Source: Xanthostigma xanthostigma (Eukaryota > Arthropoda > Insecta > Raphidioptera > Raphidiidae). Taken from it: a stretch of DNA of 64,000 nucleotides. The notes below the pieces were generated by a model, which saw only the letters and a program-made list of their open reading frames with translations, was not told where the DNA came from and ran no database searches. The position numbers and the translations under genes were made by a program. Below, piece by piece: positions 21,077 to 32,160 of the stretch. The stretch is taken from positions 47,140,753 to 47,204,752 of the forward strand of contig OY754469.1 in NCBI GenBank assembly GCA_963575645.1, given 5' to 3'. Numbering within the stretch: the stretch's first letter is position 1; the number at the start of each line of letters is the position of its first letter.

Positions 21077-21413
21077 TATAATACGCGCCACGGATCTAAA
21101 AGGTTCGGAAGTTAGTCACAAACAGCGTCGCAAAGCCACATTTTAGAGCCGTTGTGACTCCCACCACCTCCCAGCTACTTGCATGGAACTCGTGCTCGTC
21201 GGTGATTAGCCGTGATCGCTCGTTGCCTTTGTCGTTTGTCGCTTTCCTGATTTAAAGTACAGTCGAGTACGCTATTGTCAAGTGGTTATTGTTATTTTAG
21301 TTTTCTTGAGTTGCGAGTTTGTATAGTTTTTCAACAGACTGTACAAACTCAAGCCCGCATTCGCATCTAACTTCCGAGCCTTTTAGATTCGTGGCGCATA
21401 TTATAATTGTGAA
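21077..21413 (+). mobile_element. MITE, TIR GCGCCAC..., copy 2 (better preserved)
   Basis: Left end TATAATACGCGCCACGGATC and right end, on the reverse strand, TATAATATGCGCCACGAATC; both continue TAAAAGGYTCGGAAGTTAG. Reverse-complement partner of 2448-2775. About 337 bp, no coding. Confidence 0.8.
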
Positions 21414-21439
21414 ATATTCATTATAATCTTAAATTATAA

Positions 21440-21890
21440 GAAGGCATTTAACCCCCTTAGAGATTAATTAATGAAAAAAATTGTAGTTAATGTCCTTTCC
21501 CTAAGTTTAAACTATCTCTATATTAAATTTCATAACAATCGACCCAGTGGTCTGGATATGATAGCGTAACTTCATACTATGTTATAACTCCCACTACATC
21601 CCCATGGGGGTTGAATTTTGACAAAAAAATATAGTCTATATCTGTCCCGAGAGTTTAAACTATCTACATATTAAATTTAATCACTATCGACCCAGCGGTC
21701 TGGCCATGGCGTAACTTCATTAATATTATAACCCTCACTTCATCTCTATAGGGGTTGAATTCGATAAAAAAAAATTGTCTATGACCTTCCCGAGAGTTTA
21801 AACTATCTACATATAAAATTTCATCACAATCGGTCCAGCGGTTTGATAGACAGAGCTACTTTATAATATCAGTATGTTTGGATGAAAGAA
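21440..21890 (+). repeat. RTE-type LINE tail with three tandem units
   Basis: Three units of about 140 bp each contain TTTAAACTATCTACATATTA, then CACAATCGACCCAGCGGT. The final unit runs into GATAGACAGAGCTACTTTAT and AATATCAGTATG. This wording resembles 3' ends of RTE LINEs and related repeats in Lepidoptera, remembered rather than searched. No coding precedes it. Confidence 0.5.
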
Positions 21891-22334
21891 CCGAAAGCGA
21901 GACCAGCCTGTATAATATTTTAGATTGAACAGAGTTTTTTAGCAACCTGCCACATATGAATTTGCATAGCAGTTTCTTTCTTCGTAACTCTGCAGGAAAT
22001 TTAGCGTGCGAAAAGTGTTCTATTTTTGTATATCAAAGTTTAAACGAATTACGTAGCAAATTGAGATTAAATTTTGTTTTCCGCAGACTTTAAGGTTCTT
22101 TCTTCTACTCAAACAATTTAAATCTAGTAACCTTATAATTAAATTTCAGACAGTTCTTTTATTTAGGCATCTGAATACAGAACTGCGACAAATGAATACA
22201 GTTATTTTATGACTAAATTTTACGTTCATAAAGACAGTTGCATGTAATTATGCCTTACAAAAATAAACGTCGACTATTTGTGGTGGAAGGAAGGGTTTGT
22301 GGTGGGAGTAAAAGTGTCATTGAATATTTTTAGT
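21891..22334. other. No feature recognised
   Basis: AT-rich sequence without repeats shared in the window. Confidence 0.5.
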
Positions 22335-22425
22335 GTATTTGCCATAAGGCACTCACACTATTGACGTCGGTCGGATGGCGGGACCTCAAAATTTCTTGAC
22401 GTTTCATAGCCTTCTGAACACGTTG
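22335..22425 (+). repeat. Repeat family N fragment
   Basis: Contains ACTATTGACGTCGGTCGGAT and AAAATTTCTTGACGTTTCAT. Relatives at 61791-61880 and, more diverged, near 5265 and 52990. Function and class unknown. Confidence 0.6.
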
Positions 22426-22499
22426 GCATCATTTTTGGAAAAGTATGAAAAATAATATTCAATATTAATTCTATTAAAAAATAAGTAGATATTAATTCA

Positions 22500-22635
22500 T
22501 TTTTATATTTTTTAGATTATTTCTGAAGAATGTCCAAATCCGGACCGAAACGTCATCTATTGAATGATTGACTTATAATTTTATATTTTTTTGTCAATAT
22601 ACAGTCTGAAAAAATTGGTCGATAATTTTATTTAT
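22500..22635 (+). mobile_element. Penelope-like 3' end
   Basis: Hammerhead-like core, then tail TTTGTCAATATACAGTCTGA, AAAAATTGGTCGATAATTTT, ATTTAT. 5' leader not present nearby, so this is a truncated copy. Confidence 0.8.
22515..22560 (+). ncRNA. Hammerhead-like motif with a compensatory stem change
   Basis: CTGAAGA (22523-22529) and GAAACGTC (22547-22554). Stem II here pairs GTCC with GGAC, whereas other copies have ATCC/GGAT, so one base pair has changed on both sides. That supports a folded RNA. Stem I is weak in this copy. Confidence 0.5.
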
Positions 22636-22639
22636 AATA

Positions 22640-23560
22640 AATAACAATCATCTGATATTTTTCAGTGATTTAGTATCAATTTCTCAGAATTATTAACCTA
22701 CTACCGTATTATAGTAATTACGTCCGTGTTTTGATGTAATGAAAAAAGTTGCATACGACTTTATAAATTAATATTTCTTATTTAAATATTACGTCACATC
22801 AAAATTAAATTTTATTGTATTAAAAAAAACTAACTAAAAATTAGACATAATTTGCCTACAGCAGTATATTACATATAATGTGTTTGAGAGAGACAGATAT
22901 AATTCAAACTTAACTGATAAGTAATTTGACAGTATTTTTAAGTAATATTTTTCCAAAACTACACATGAACGTTTTTTCAGTATAATTTTCACGTTATCTA
23001 AATGAATATTTTTGAATATATTCATAGTCTAAGCTCCCATGACAGAAAAAGTTACCCCTACGAACACCTCAAAATTATAAAGTGAAAATGGCTGAAAAAC
23101 ATGTAACAAACATGTTACGCCCGCCAGATTAATAAAAATTTGTTAATTGTTATTTTTTATGAATTTTTGAATTTAAAAAAAACTATGATTTTTTTTCCAA
23201 AACACTTGCTTGAAATTTATACAATTTGTAGTAAATAATGTACCATTTTTGAAAAAATTTGTCTGGCTGGCAATTTTTGTTAATAAATTTGTCAGACTTC
23301 ATTTGTTATAAAAATTTTTTTTATGAAGTCTGTCATAGTAAAAACATTTTTTCGCAGACAGACCAATTTTTAGGCATAAAATAGATGTTAAACCTTCTTT
23401 CAGAAAAAAATTAAGGTGGTGTTTTGACACGGCCCGTGTAAAAGCTGATTTGTTTATGAAATAACGCTGTCACGGCGCTTAAAAATTGAATCTGACATGG
23501 TAAAAAGCAATATTTTGATGAAAAATGTATTAAAGTATATATATAAAAGGGATCTACCGT
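22640..23560. other. No feature recognised
   Basis: Very AT-rich; frames at 22834-23025 and 23411-23599 show no features. Confidence 0.5.
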
Positions 23561-23566
23561 ATTAAT

Positions 23567-23675
23567 GTAGAATAAAAATTTTTTTTTTCTAGTTAGCAAC
23601 GATTATACCATATTTTTTCATTAAAAAATGTGGTATAATCGTTGCTAACTAGAAAAAAAAATTTTTTTATTCTAA
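23567..23675. repeat. Long palindrome, arms of about 50 bp
   Basis: CTAGTTAGCAACGATTATAC is mirrored by GTATAATCGTTGCTAACTAG, with A/T runs continuing on both outer sides and a short ATTTTTTCATTAAAAAAT centre. No family relative elsewhere in the window. Confidence 0.85.
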
Positions 23676-24092
23676 ATTAAATAATATTAGTACAATTTTC
23701 CACCTTTCGGCTAGTCTGAAGCCCTGATTGTCAAAATATTTTTTTTTTTGAAACGTTGACCACACGCGTATCAACGAAAGCTTTTTTTTTAATTGTTCTT
23801 CAAACTTTCCCTCGACGTTTAATATTCTATTGGAACAAAACTGAACATGGATAAAATAGCTTTGAACTAAGAATATTATATTTCCAATAGATTCGATGTT
23901 CTTGCAATAGTCACTTAGTATGCGCATATAACAATTCAATTCCTGCTTCTAACTCAACTGTCATGACCTGAAGAGCTTTACACCTAGATCCTCTTGATCC
24001 AGCTTCCGCTCTCCGTATGTGTACCTTTGCTTCTCTATCCGTTACTGTTATACACAAGTAACAAGCTCGGCTTCCCGACCGCACTGTCTTTG
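23676..24092. other. No gene recognised
   Basis: Reverse frames at 23667-23939 and 23911-24135 have no recognisable domain. Confidence 0.45.
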
Positions 24093-24148
24093 TCTTTGTA
24101 CGCTTATGAACATCGGAAAAGAAACCGATGTTCATAAGCGTACAAAGA
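24093..24148. repeat. Perfect 24 bp hairpin with 8-base loop
   Basis: TCTTTGTACGCTTATGAACA + TCGG, loop AAAAGAAA, then the exact reverse complement. No mismatches were seen, so the structure is recent or maintained. Confidence 0.9.
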
Positions 24149-24361
24149 TATCCTACAGCTTACCAGTTGACATATAGGTCATTGCATTTCTAGGTTTGGA
24201 ATACACCAACTTGTCTGCATGTCTGTCTCTGTTAGTTGTGTCCTAAGTGGTACAAAAGATGAATTTTTCTTCATACCTCGGTCGAAAGTAAGTACTTCCG
24301 GCATCAATTGAGCAACTAATTCAATAAAGCGATTTCTTTTTAAATGGTTTTTAAGTTAGTA

Positions 24362-24819
24362 GGGAATTGGGCTTTTGAATGAAATTTTTTTTGTCATAAA
24401 TGGAAAGATCGTATATAAGTTTTATAACAAAACAATTTTTCTTTTTTTTATTTTCGTTATAATTTAAAAGTTATATCAAATTAAAAATAAATTTTTGTAC
24501 CCAGTTCCGAGAACGCGCCGACATTTCCCGAACATAATGTGACGTCATAATGTTTTAGTCAATACACATGTAGAAGCCATTGATAGTATACTGCGTATAT
24601 ACATTTTACCATTATGACGTCACAACTGTCAAAAACAATTTTAATGCGTTTGCAGTCACGTGATTTTTTTTAATATTTTATCAATTTTAAATTGCTTATA
24701 ATTAATTTAAAAAAAGTTTTTTGAAAGTTTTTCGCATCGATTATCAATATTATTTATAATAAAGTTTTAAAATACAATAAAAAAATCGATATTTATTTTT
24801 TTTTCAAAAGCCTAATTCC
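24362..24819 (+). mobile_element. TA-flanked DNA element family I, copy 1
   Basis: Ends GGGAATTGGGCTTTTGA / TCAAAAGCCTAATTCC flanked by TA. Interior includes GAACGCGCCGACATTTCCCG and two TTATGACGTCA-type sites facing each other. A reverse copy is inserted at 46248-46694. No coding. Confidence 0.75.
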
Positions 24820-24894
24820 TACTACTACTTATCTAAAATTTCAAATGCTTCTAGCTCAGTTAGGATAGCGTTCCGGGTATACGTTCATTAGACA

Positions 24895-25260
24895 TTTTTG
24901 ATAGATAGATATTTAGTAACCATATTGGTATAAAAACGTCAAAAAGAATATAAAAATACATCTTAAAAAGTAATTAAGTACGTAAATTTTTTTACAAGTT
25001 ACTAAGTACATAAGAAATCAGTAAATTTGTATAAGCACATATTCTGCAGCATATTATTTTTAATTTTGTTTCTGAAAATGTTCAGTGGTAAGGCCTTAGA
25101 CTATCTGGAAGGTGATTATAAAATTTGGGTGCCCAAAAGTTGGGACCATTGATTAATTTATTGTTATTATAAAAAGGTACTTTTATGTCAGAACAGCTTC
25201 TGGTGCTGTGAGAATGTATTTGATTTACAGTTTCATAAATATCCAAATTTTGTTTTCAAA
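24895..25260 (-). pseudogene. LINE ORF2 C-terminus, frameshifted
   Basis: Reverse frame reads NLDIYETVNQIHSHSTRSCS, then FWAPKFYNHLPDSLRPYH, a stop, and in a neighbouring frame FRNKIKNNMLQNMCLYKFTD, FLCT, stop (TAG at 25002-25004). The order 'TRS ... FxxxKxYNxLPxxLR ... FRNKIKxxL' is the C-terminal part of CR1/Jockey/R1-type LINE proteins. A short GATA run at 24900 is the likely 3' tail. Different family from the LINE at 20108. Confidence 0.65.
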
Positions 25261-25330
25261 TACGTACAGCGAATGCAATTTTAATATGAAATCACCCCAG
25301 CAACACAGTCCCAGGCTATGGCAGTCATGT

Positions 25331-25790
25331 CGTGGAACACCCTGTATAATCACAAAATAAAAAAACAAGATTGCTTTGAAGAATTACTACATGATCTAAA
25401 TTAACTAACGTATGAGAAAAATAGGATTTCTTGATCTCAAAAACAAATTCTCCGTTAAATTATTCTTCTATCCTCGCTGAAGAAAACCCTGTAGCTTTAC
25501 GATGTGACTCATGGATTTTTAGCGCTTGGGCAACGGTACATTGAGCACAAGTGTCTTCAAATTTAACAGCAGATAAAACAGGTTCGCAATATATTCCATT
25601 TCATTTTTATAATATCAAAATCTTCCATTATAATAGCGCCGTTTTCTTAGCATCCGCGGTATATTAGAACATTTGCGACGTTTCACAAAGCCGTATCAGG
25701 GATTTCTTGTACCTGGTTTATCCTAAAACGGATGGATCCGATGGTTTGAAGAGTCCATCTGGAACGTCTACGACCTGGCATTAACAAAGA
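25331..25790. other. No feature recognised
   Basis: Less AT-rich than average but without a supportable frame. Confidence 0.45.
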
Positions 25791-25792
25791 GA

Positions 25793-26072
25793 CAAATTAG
25801 AAAAACAGAGTTTTGAGAAAAACGCGTTTAAAGATTGAAGTACGATTTAAACTGTGTAATCTTGACTCACCATTAATCTGCAAAAAGCTCACCACAATTA
25901 TCTAGAATTGATAATATATAACTCAAAAACGAAAAAAATGACTTATCGGGTTTTGCATATTTGCTCCTCATTTGTTTTAGAAGGTCTCAAGTAACAAGCC
26001 GACATGTCACAAAAGGCTCAGTGCCCAAGCGCTCAACAGAGCGCTCCGAAGACCCCCTCTTCTAACAGCTGT
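25793..26072 (+). repeat. Interspersed repeat family K, copy 1
   Basis: Shares AAGTACGATTTAAACTGTG, TTATCGGGTTTTGCATATTT, CTCAGTGCCCAAGCGCTCAA and CTTCTAACAGCTGTAT with 43645-43985. The second copy carries an extra about 70 bp in the middle. Class unknown. Confidence 0.75.
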
Positions 26073-26074
26073 AT

Positions 26075-26640
26075 ACAAAAAACATATTTTTGGTAAAACT
26101 CTGTGCGTCTGTTAGTCTGTGAACACGATACAGGTCAAATGAATAAACGGATTGAAACCAAATTTTGGGAGGATGTTTGGTATGCAAATGTGAAGAGCCC
26201 TATTGCTTTTGGGGAAAATCGGCGCATGCGCAGTAGAGATATATGCTATAACAGTGTTTTTTTATACGACAATGGCATACTTTTCATAATGGTTTATTAT
26301 TCTATTTATTTTTTCAAGAAAGTTTCGTTAAACATTTTTTTTCTAAACTTTATAGTTTGAGAAATATTTTGAAAATTAAAAAAAATGAACCGCTCTTTTG
26401 TTTTATGGATCTGTCATAAATAAAGTAGTTAGGCATGCTTTGATTAATTTTTACATGACGTGGAACATATTATGTAGGTAACCATGGCGACGAATAGCAA
26501 ATATCATATTGAATACTAGCCATTACCCGCGTCACCTCACGCGATATCAGAAATTTTATTTTCTTTATTATAATCAAATGTCAACATTATTGAAGTTGGA
26601 ATGGTCCCGTCGCCCAAGTGGCTGGAATTTTTATAGTAAT
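26075..26640 (+). repeat. Interspersed repeat family B, third copy
   Basis: Lacks the first about 80 bp of the family and starts directly where family K ends. The rest matches 18205-18850 and 50723-51325. Confidence 0.75.
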
Positions 26641-27194
26641 TTTAGACATTTTTAACAAGTACGTTCCTTATATTACGCTTATAACATTGTATGTAGGTAT
26701 TTAACGATTCATTTTCATCGAAGAGACGCTACTTTTATGCGCTACTAAAGTGCATTCAAGTAACAAAACTCGCAGTAATATATTTATATAATGTATGTCC
26801 CATGTGTGGGGTAAATCAGTTAAATTACAACGAACCGAAAACCTGCACACTCACAGGCTAGACTTTTTTTTAATAGTACGCTTCTAATGCATTTTTTTAA
26901 TGAATCACGTAATAATATTATGAAATAAGATGTTGACAGAATATTTTTTTGCCTTACTTTTTTTAATGATTAGTATTTCTGAACACAATTCTTTAACCAG
27001 TGCGTTAATGTTTATTTATTTAAAAAAGAGGCTTCAGCGGTGTTTCAGTTATGACCAACGTTTCAAAAAATTTATATTCATCAAGGTAATTAATAAAATA
27101 TTTTTCAAAAAATTCTCAACCAATTGTTGTCATTTAAATTCAATTTCAGTTCATGTCAATATTTTCCTTCCTTTACAAAATGTCTTTTATAGGT
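26641..27194. other. No feature recognised
   Basis: AT-rich. The frame at 26930-27208 shows no domain. Confidence 0.5.
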
Positions 27195-27620
27195 ACCGAG
27201 CGATGTAGCGTAGTGGTGAGAGCACTAGACTTGCACTCAGGAGGTACCGGGTTCGAATCCCGGCGGGAGCAGATGTGGCTGGGACTTTTTCCTGCTGCCT
27301 CTCGCCGAGAAACAGTAATTCCTGTACCGGCCATCTTGTTGAGGTTTCCCATGGTTTTCCTCAATAATTCCAGATAAATATCGAAACGGTTCCTTATTCA
27401 AGGCCATGGCCGGTTACCTGTCAAACTCTTGTGCTCAAAATTTGCCTACCTTATCCTAATGTCTTAAAATTCCTTCGTTCGTACATTGCTATTAATTAAG
27501 TGGGAGTTTAAAAATGCAGAAAATAACGTGTGATAGATGGAAAATAGTAACGGTGCGAATGGCGTCTGTTATTACATAAAGTCGAGAAACGGACGTTAAA
27601 CGTATTATTATTATTATATT
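27195..27620 (+). mobile_element. tRNA-derived SINE, copy 2 (complete)
   Basis: Head ACCGAGCGATGTAGCGTAGT with A-box-like TAGCGTAGTGG and an exact B box GGTTCGAATCC, body with CTCGCCGAGAAACAGTAATT and AAGGCCATGGCCGGTTACCT, then AAAGTCGAGAAACGGACG and an (ATT)n tail. The two boxes imply transcription by RNA polymerase III. Frames at 27153-27377 on both strands are shadows. Confidence 0.9.
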
Positions 27621-27771
27621 AATAGGTATGTGTGTGATGTTTTTGAGTAATACGATTACATATCCTTTATTTTCACAACAAATTTAGCTCGATCAAGGCC
27701 TACTATATGATTTTGTAGATAATCTATGGTCATGAGAATATTCCACTACACGTCGCATGTATATCTATATA

Positions 27772-28343
27772 CAGTATGTAAACACGTAAGGTGCACATAG
27801 GGAAATTAACATTGGGAAAAAATGACTGGATCAGAGTAAGTCTTGAAATCTTGTTTTTCAATTTGACAGATAATATTCTTTTGCAAAATGAATGTGTATA
27901 CTACCGAAGAAAATATTCAAATGATTACAACATAATAGGACTTTTTTATTAATGGGACATTAAATTCCCAAAAATACTTAAATATGGTGCAAAATCAAAT
28001 ATCTCCGCCTATTCGTGTTGAACCTAAAGACACTGGATCACTGATTTACCAACGCGCATACGTCATACCAGTCAGACAATTTTTGAATGAAATGTTTCCA
28101 AACAGATGGAGTTGGTTTTTTGTTATATTTTTGTACAAAAAAATTAAAATAATGATTTATAAGAGCTTTTTATTGTTAAAAAACCCAAGTAAAATAAAAA
28201 TAAATCAAAATAAAATAGAAATCCTCAAGATTACCACGATAATTCAATAGAAATAACAATTAATGCAGTCATGGCTAACTCTGATCCAAATATTTTTTCC
28301 CAATGCTAATTTCCCTATGTGCACCTTACGTGTTTACATACTG
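27772..28343. mobile_element. Mariner-like MITE family E, copy 2
   Basis: CAGTATGTAAACACGTAAGG and its reverse complement form the ends; TA stands outside both (27770-27771, 28344-28345). The CAGT start and TA duplication fit Tc1/mariner. The frame at 27984-28250 has no DDE motif. Confidence 0.85.
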
Positions 28344-28345
28344 TA

Positions 28346-28600
28346 TACTGTATATTATTATGTACATTATATACATAGTGTGAGTATATTATGTGTTCTC
28401 GGACTTTATGTGGCAGTACACCGGCTGTAATAATAGGATCATAGGCGATTATGTATCCCATCAAAGGCTTAGCACGGCGATAAATTTCGTGTATACGAGG
28501 ATATCTAGCCTGAACATTGGTGTCGGTTGAGCGCACTCTGACGTCACTTTACTATGCTGCTGCACTACTACAGTTTGCTTCAAGAGATAATTGGTTGTGA
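28346..28600. other. No feature recognised
   Basis: Low-copy; a reverse frame at 28315-28536 overlaps the MITE end and is not supported. Confidence 0.4.
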
Positions 28601-28609
28601 CTAAAACAA

Positions 28610-28800
28610 TGCATTAATTGACTAACCGAGCAACTTATAGAGCGCCAGACTCGTATACAGAATATTGGGTCAGAATCCCGACCGGGCCTTGAACTTGAAC
28701 TGATGACTTAATCAGTTAGTCAACAATGGACTAACTGATTAAATCATCCGCCGCGATAGTCGAAGTTTTGGGTTTGAGTCCTGACGGTGACACTTCTTAT
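28610..28800 (+). repeat. tRNA-like repeat pair around a hairpin
   Basis: First a tRNA-like stretch with TAGAGCGCCAGACTCGTATA and a B-box-like GGTCAGAATCC, ending CCGGGCC. Then a hairpin, GATGACTTAATCAGTTAGTC / GACTAACTGATTAAATCATC (28702-28748), and a second B-box-like GGTTTGAGTCC in CCGCCGCGATAGTCGAAG. The last part recurs at 42160-42228 and, weakly, 39988-40058. It looks like a decayed short SINE. Confidence 0.5.
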
Positions 28801-28847
28801 AAGTATATAGCGTTGTAACGGCTCACGGAATTTGGCCCAATTTTTAT

Positions 28848-29440
28848 TTTTTTTTGACGTGATAACGTCTTATAAATTGATGAATCACCAATCTTATAAA
28901 TTGATAAAACACCGGCTGCATGCACGAAAAAGTGTAACGTTCCTAACGTCACGTTCCTAACGTTCGTAACGCGTAACGTTCCGCCTGACTCTGTGCGTGC
29001 TTTTCTCGAAAACGGCCCTAACGATTTGGATGAAATTTACTGAAAAGGGATTTTGGGGGGCAAAAAATCGTTTTAGCTAGGTCTCATCTCTCGAAAAAAT
29101 CGTTTTCTTACAAATTTTATCATTATAAAAATCAATTTTTTGACGTATGAAAATACTTAAATATTGTAAGTAGGTTTTGGAATTTTATATTATAAACAGT
29201 GAAACAATTGTTTTATAAATATTATGACAGCTAATCTTTGAGACTTAAATTAATAAAAACAATTATATTATATGGTGAGTAATTTAAATAAATAAAATTA
29301 ACCTAAATTTGAAGCGAAAGATGCAATATCATAGATTCGAATTATTATAATTATTATATAAATTTAGGTTATGTATTACGGAATACGTTATCACGTAAAA
29401 CTATCGTCCGTAAACCGACTTTACAGACAACCAATTTTTT
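28848..29440 (+). mobile_element. DNA element family C, full copy
   Basis: Left TGACGTGATAACGTCTTATA with a second TCTTATAAATTGATAAAAC, then GTAACGTTCC repeated about four times, then TTGGGGGGCAAAAAATCG, ending CCGACTTTACAGACAACC. ACGTGATAACGT near the left end is echoed by ACGTTATCACGT near the right end. No transposase; superfamily not assigned. Confidence 0.8.
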
Positions 29441-30040
29441 TGATTTTCAAATTGTTTTCAATTTTTAAATATTTGTTCATCGATTGGTGTTCATTGTTTG
29501 ATCATTAAAATTATTTGTTCGTCTCTTGTTTAAACAAATATATATCCTTAAGTCAGCCCCCCATAGTAGAAATTTTCATTTTTTCTCTTAAATTGATAAA
29601 TTTTCTTTTCCTTTAGTCGCTACCAAATATCTCGAAACAAACTATACTAACTTACAATTTCCGATGCTAGTACGAGTACTCGCCGCTTAGTGACACCCTT
29701 TACTTTAAAACTGCTACATATGTAACTATGTACATGTATACAGTTTGAAAATGTTCTACAAAAGTAGCCACAATCAATTGGTGATTATTCAAATAAGAAC
29801 TGGTAATATTTCAGTGATTAAAAAGTTCAATACAAAAATAATATGCACATGTATATTGTATATCCCACCTCAGCAAGCTTCAATTCAGCCCATATACGTT
29901 CTCTCTCACACTTCAACCTACCCGTAGCGTCTTACGTAAAAGCAACATAATGCTTATTATTAAATATTAGCGACCCCGTCCTGCTTCATCTGAATTTGTA
30001 GATTGCCGCTGTTTTTTCCTCAACTTACTTTTGCTAAATT
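29441..30040. other. No feature recognised
   Basis: AT-rich. The frame at 29745-29927 is not supported. Confidence 0.5.
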
Positions 30041-30672
30041 GGTCTTCACGAAAAGCGCTTTTATTTTAACGCGATAATATGTCCATCCTGAAGGTCCATT
30101 CTAAATATTTGTGAAACAAATTTTGAAATCGGATGAATAGTTTCGGAGATTACCTCCTACATCCAAACTTGCAAACTTAAAGACTCTCACAGACCAAGGC
30201 GGCCACGGTGGCGGTAAAATAAAACATGTTGTTTTAATGTACGTGTTCAGACAGAAGTGCGTTCGCGATCATTTTGGCGGAAATTTACAGCGTTCATTCT
30301 AGCGGCCACTATGCGGTGGCACCCGAACGCTTCGTGTGTTATTTGGCCGCTGAACGCTGTGTTAGCTGTTAGTTGAATACAAAATTGAAATGTCGAGTAT
30401 TACCGAAAAAATTATTGAGCTTGTTAAAATGCATAAAATTTTATATGATTTGTTACTTCTATTTGTGCAGATTAAATACAGTTTATTACGTTACTACGTA
30501 ATAGTTGAGACACTAATAAGACAAAATAAAAAAACTTACTCTTCTTTTTCGTTGTCTTAAATAGCTGCTACAAGTAAAATTTCCTCTAATAAATAAAATT
30601 GTCGACCAATTTTTTTCAGACCAAATATTGACAAAAAATAATATAAAAACATAAATTAAAATAAAAAAGGAT

Positions 30673-30704
30673 GACGTTTCGATTCGGATTTGGATCTTCT
30701 TCAG
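30673..30704 (-). ncRNA. Hammerhead-like motif
   Basis: CTGAAGA, GATCC against GAATC (one mismatch relative to GGATC), GAAACGTC. The flanks GAT and ATC could pair in a bulged stem I. Confidence 0.4.
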
Positions 30705-30904
30705 AAATATCTAAAAAATATAAAAATTAATCAGTATTAGTTATTTATCATCTAATAGAATGCACGAATGATTAGTTTTAATGAATCAAAAAATTAATGA
30801 AAAATTAATAGCAAACAAATTTTTTAATACGTAGTCATGGATATCTAAGTACCCATAAAGAAAAAATTATTAAAAAAACAAAATATTATTTCAAAATAAT
30901 ATCA

Positions 30905-31362
30905 TAAATATTACTTAAATTTTCGGTATCTATAATTGAGCATTAAGAGAGTTTTTGTTAGATTTTATATATAACATTTCCGAAATACTTCTTTTAAAAT
31001 AATTACTTTCATTATCTAAAATTTTAACACTATCCCAATTAATTTTATGGTCGTATTCAATTTTATGCTTAGTTACGACATTATGCTTATCAGGGAGTAA
31101 TTTATGATTGCTTTGGTGTTATTTAATTCGTGTTTTAAGCGCTCTTTTTGTTTGCCTAATATAAGTCATATCACAATATTCACAACTAATTTTGTAAACA
31201 ACATTATGTTTTTGTAATTTGTTTAGTTTATCCTTTCCCTTTTTAATAATTTTGTCTAGTTTGTTATTAACATTATAAACTGTTTTTACATTTTTATTTT
31301 TAAGAAATGAATTAAATTTCTGAAAAATATTTTTGTAAAAAGGAATCACAATAAAAGGACAT
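30905..31362 (-). pseudogene. Penelope-like GIY-YIG endonuclease remnant
   Basis: The reverse frame reads FNSFLKNKNVKTVYNVNNKL, then HNVVYKISCEYCDMTYIRQT, KRALKTRIK. This is the C-terminal endonuclease domain of PLEs: the VVYKI stretch stands for the GIY part, a Cys pair (CEYC) follows, and YIxQTKR is the second motif. Here YIGQTKR has become YIRQTKR. A stop replaces the expected Glu of KEH at 31119-31121. Reading past it gives NHKLLPDKHNVVTKHK and ISEMLYIKSNKNSLNAQL before a frameshift. Close in sequence to 48867-49663 but independently damaged. Confidence 0.85.
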
Positions 31363-31604
31363 TATTAAAATTATTTAAAATTTCTTATAGTTCATAACAA
31401 GTCATATTTATTAAACTCATTTAACTTATTGATATACATATACGTTTTATTTTAATTTGTTTTGCGATTTTCTATGTGCGCGATCAGGCGAAAAATTCGC
31501 TTTGGTGTTTTGGTGTGTCTGGACCTGATCGCAACCACGATCGCCACCGCGGCCGCCTTGGTCTGTGAGAGCCTTTATAATATTAGTATAGACATAGGAT
31601 GTTA

Positions 31605-31930
31605 CGTAATTTTTATTAATTGTTACGAATAATTTTTGTAGGTAGCAATATTGTTTTGTTTGTGTCAATCTGTATATTTATGCATAGTAGGAGTAATTGG
31701 AGTGTGCACAATGACATTACATTGGGAGCGATGACCGTGAAATAATGAACCGACATACGTTCACACAGACTGCATAATTTCTATTCACAAACAATATTCC
31801 ATATAATATCCCATATAGTCATTACCCGCGGCTTCGCACGCGATTGAGACGAAACACGATTATGCATTCTCATTATTTAGCATTACTCTTTTCTCGACGA
31901 AGACCCCTCTAATACATTTCTTAAAATCAC
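31605..31930. other. Low-copy sequence with a Helitron-end-like phrase
   Basis: At 31812-31850, TAGTCATTACCCGCGGCTTC, GCACGCG resembles a reversed lepidopteran Helitron 3' end. Nothing else recognised. Confidence 0.35.
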
Positions 31931-31934
31931 TATT

Positions 31935-32160
31935 GTAACACCACGTCTTAAAAAGCTACGCTGCCACTGGTGTACCCTGGTGGTCATGTGGAGAAACAGA
32001 GGCAAGATGGCAGCGGAGCGTATGAACTAGGAAATAGTGTTCATTTAAAAAAAAATTAAATTAATAAATGTGTTGAATTAAATAATATTCATGTTACAAA
32101 CTTACGTTAATAAATATGTTGAATTAAATAATAATTATAATTGTTACACTATCGTTTTGT
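31935..32160 (-). repeat. Composite repeat with about 55 bp units, reverse copy
   Basis: Reverse partner of 19500-20090: TTGTAACACCACGTCTTAAA, CTGGTGTACCCTGGTGGTC, GAGGCAAGATGGCAGCGGAG, then AATAATATTCATGTTACAAA units. This copy has no PLE pieces inside, so it shows the empty arrangement. Confidence 0.75.

Larger units (their letters stand above)
30588..31370 (-). mobile_element. Penelope-like element, 5'-truncated, nested
   Basis: Reverse strand order: endonuclease remnant, AT-rich 3' region, hammerhead-like core (30673-30704), tail ending in AAATTGGTCGACAATTTTAT near 30590. The 34 nt leader is not seen at the other end, where the match to the 48756 copy stops near 31362. Confidence 0.85.
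30181..31580. mobile_element. MITE with CTCTCACAGACCAAGGCGG ends
   Basis: Inverted ends of about 30 bp: CTCTCACAGACCAAGGCGGC then CACGGTGGCGG at the left and the near-exact complement at 31540-31578. The interior next to each end is GC-richer and contains GCGATCATTTTGGCGG and GCGCGATCAGGCG. It was probably a few hundred bp before a PLE entered it. No coding of its own. Confidence 0.7.
30041..31604 (-). mobile_element. Helitron fragment split by a MITE
   Basis: The two outer parts join into a reverse Helitron 5' region: 31580-31604 reads TATACTAATATTATAAAGGC on the reverse strand and 30100-30180 reads AAGTTTGCAAGTTTGGATGT, then AATCTCCGAAACTATTCATC, CGATTTC. The insert lies between them. The 3' CTAG end was not located, so the left limit is approximate. 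Confidence 0.5.
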
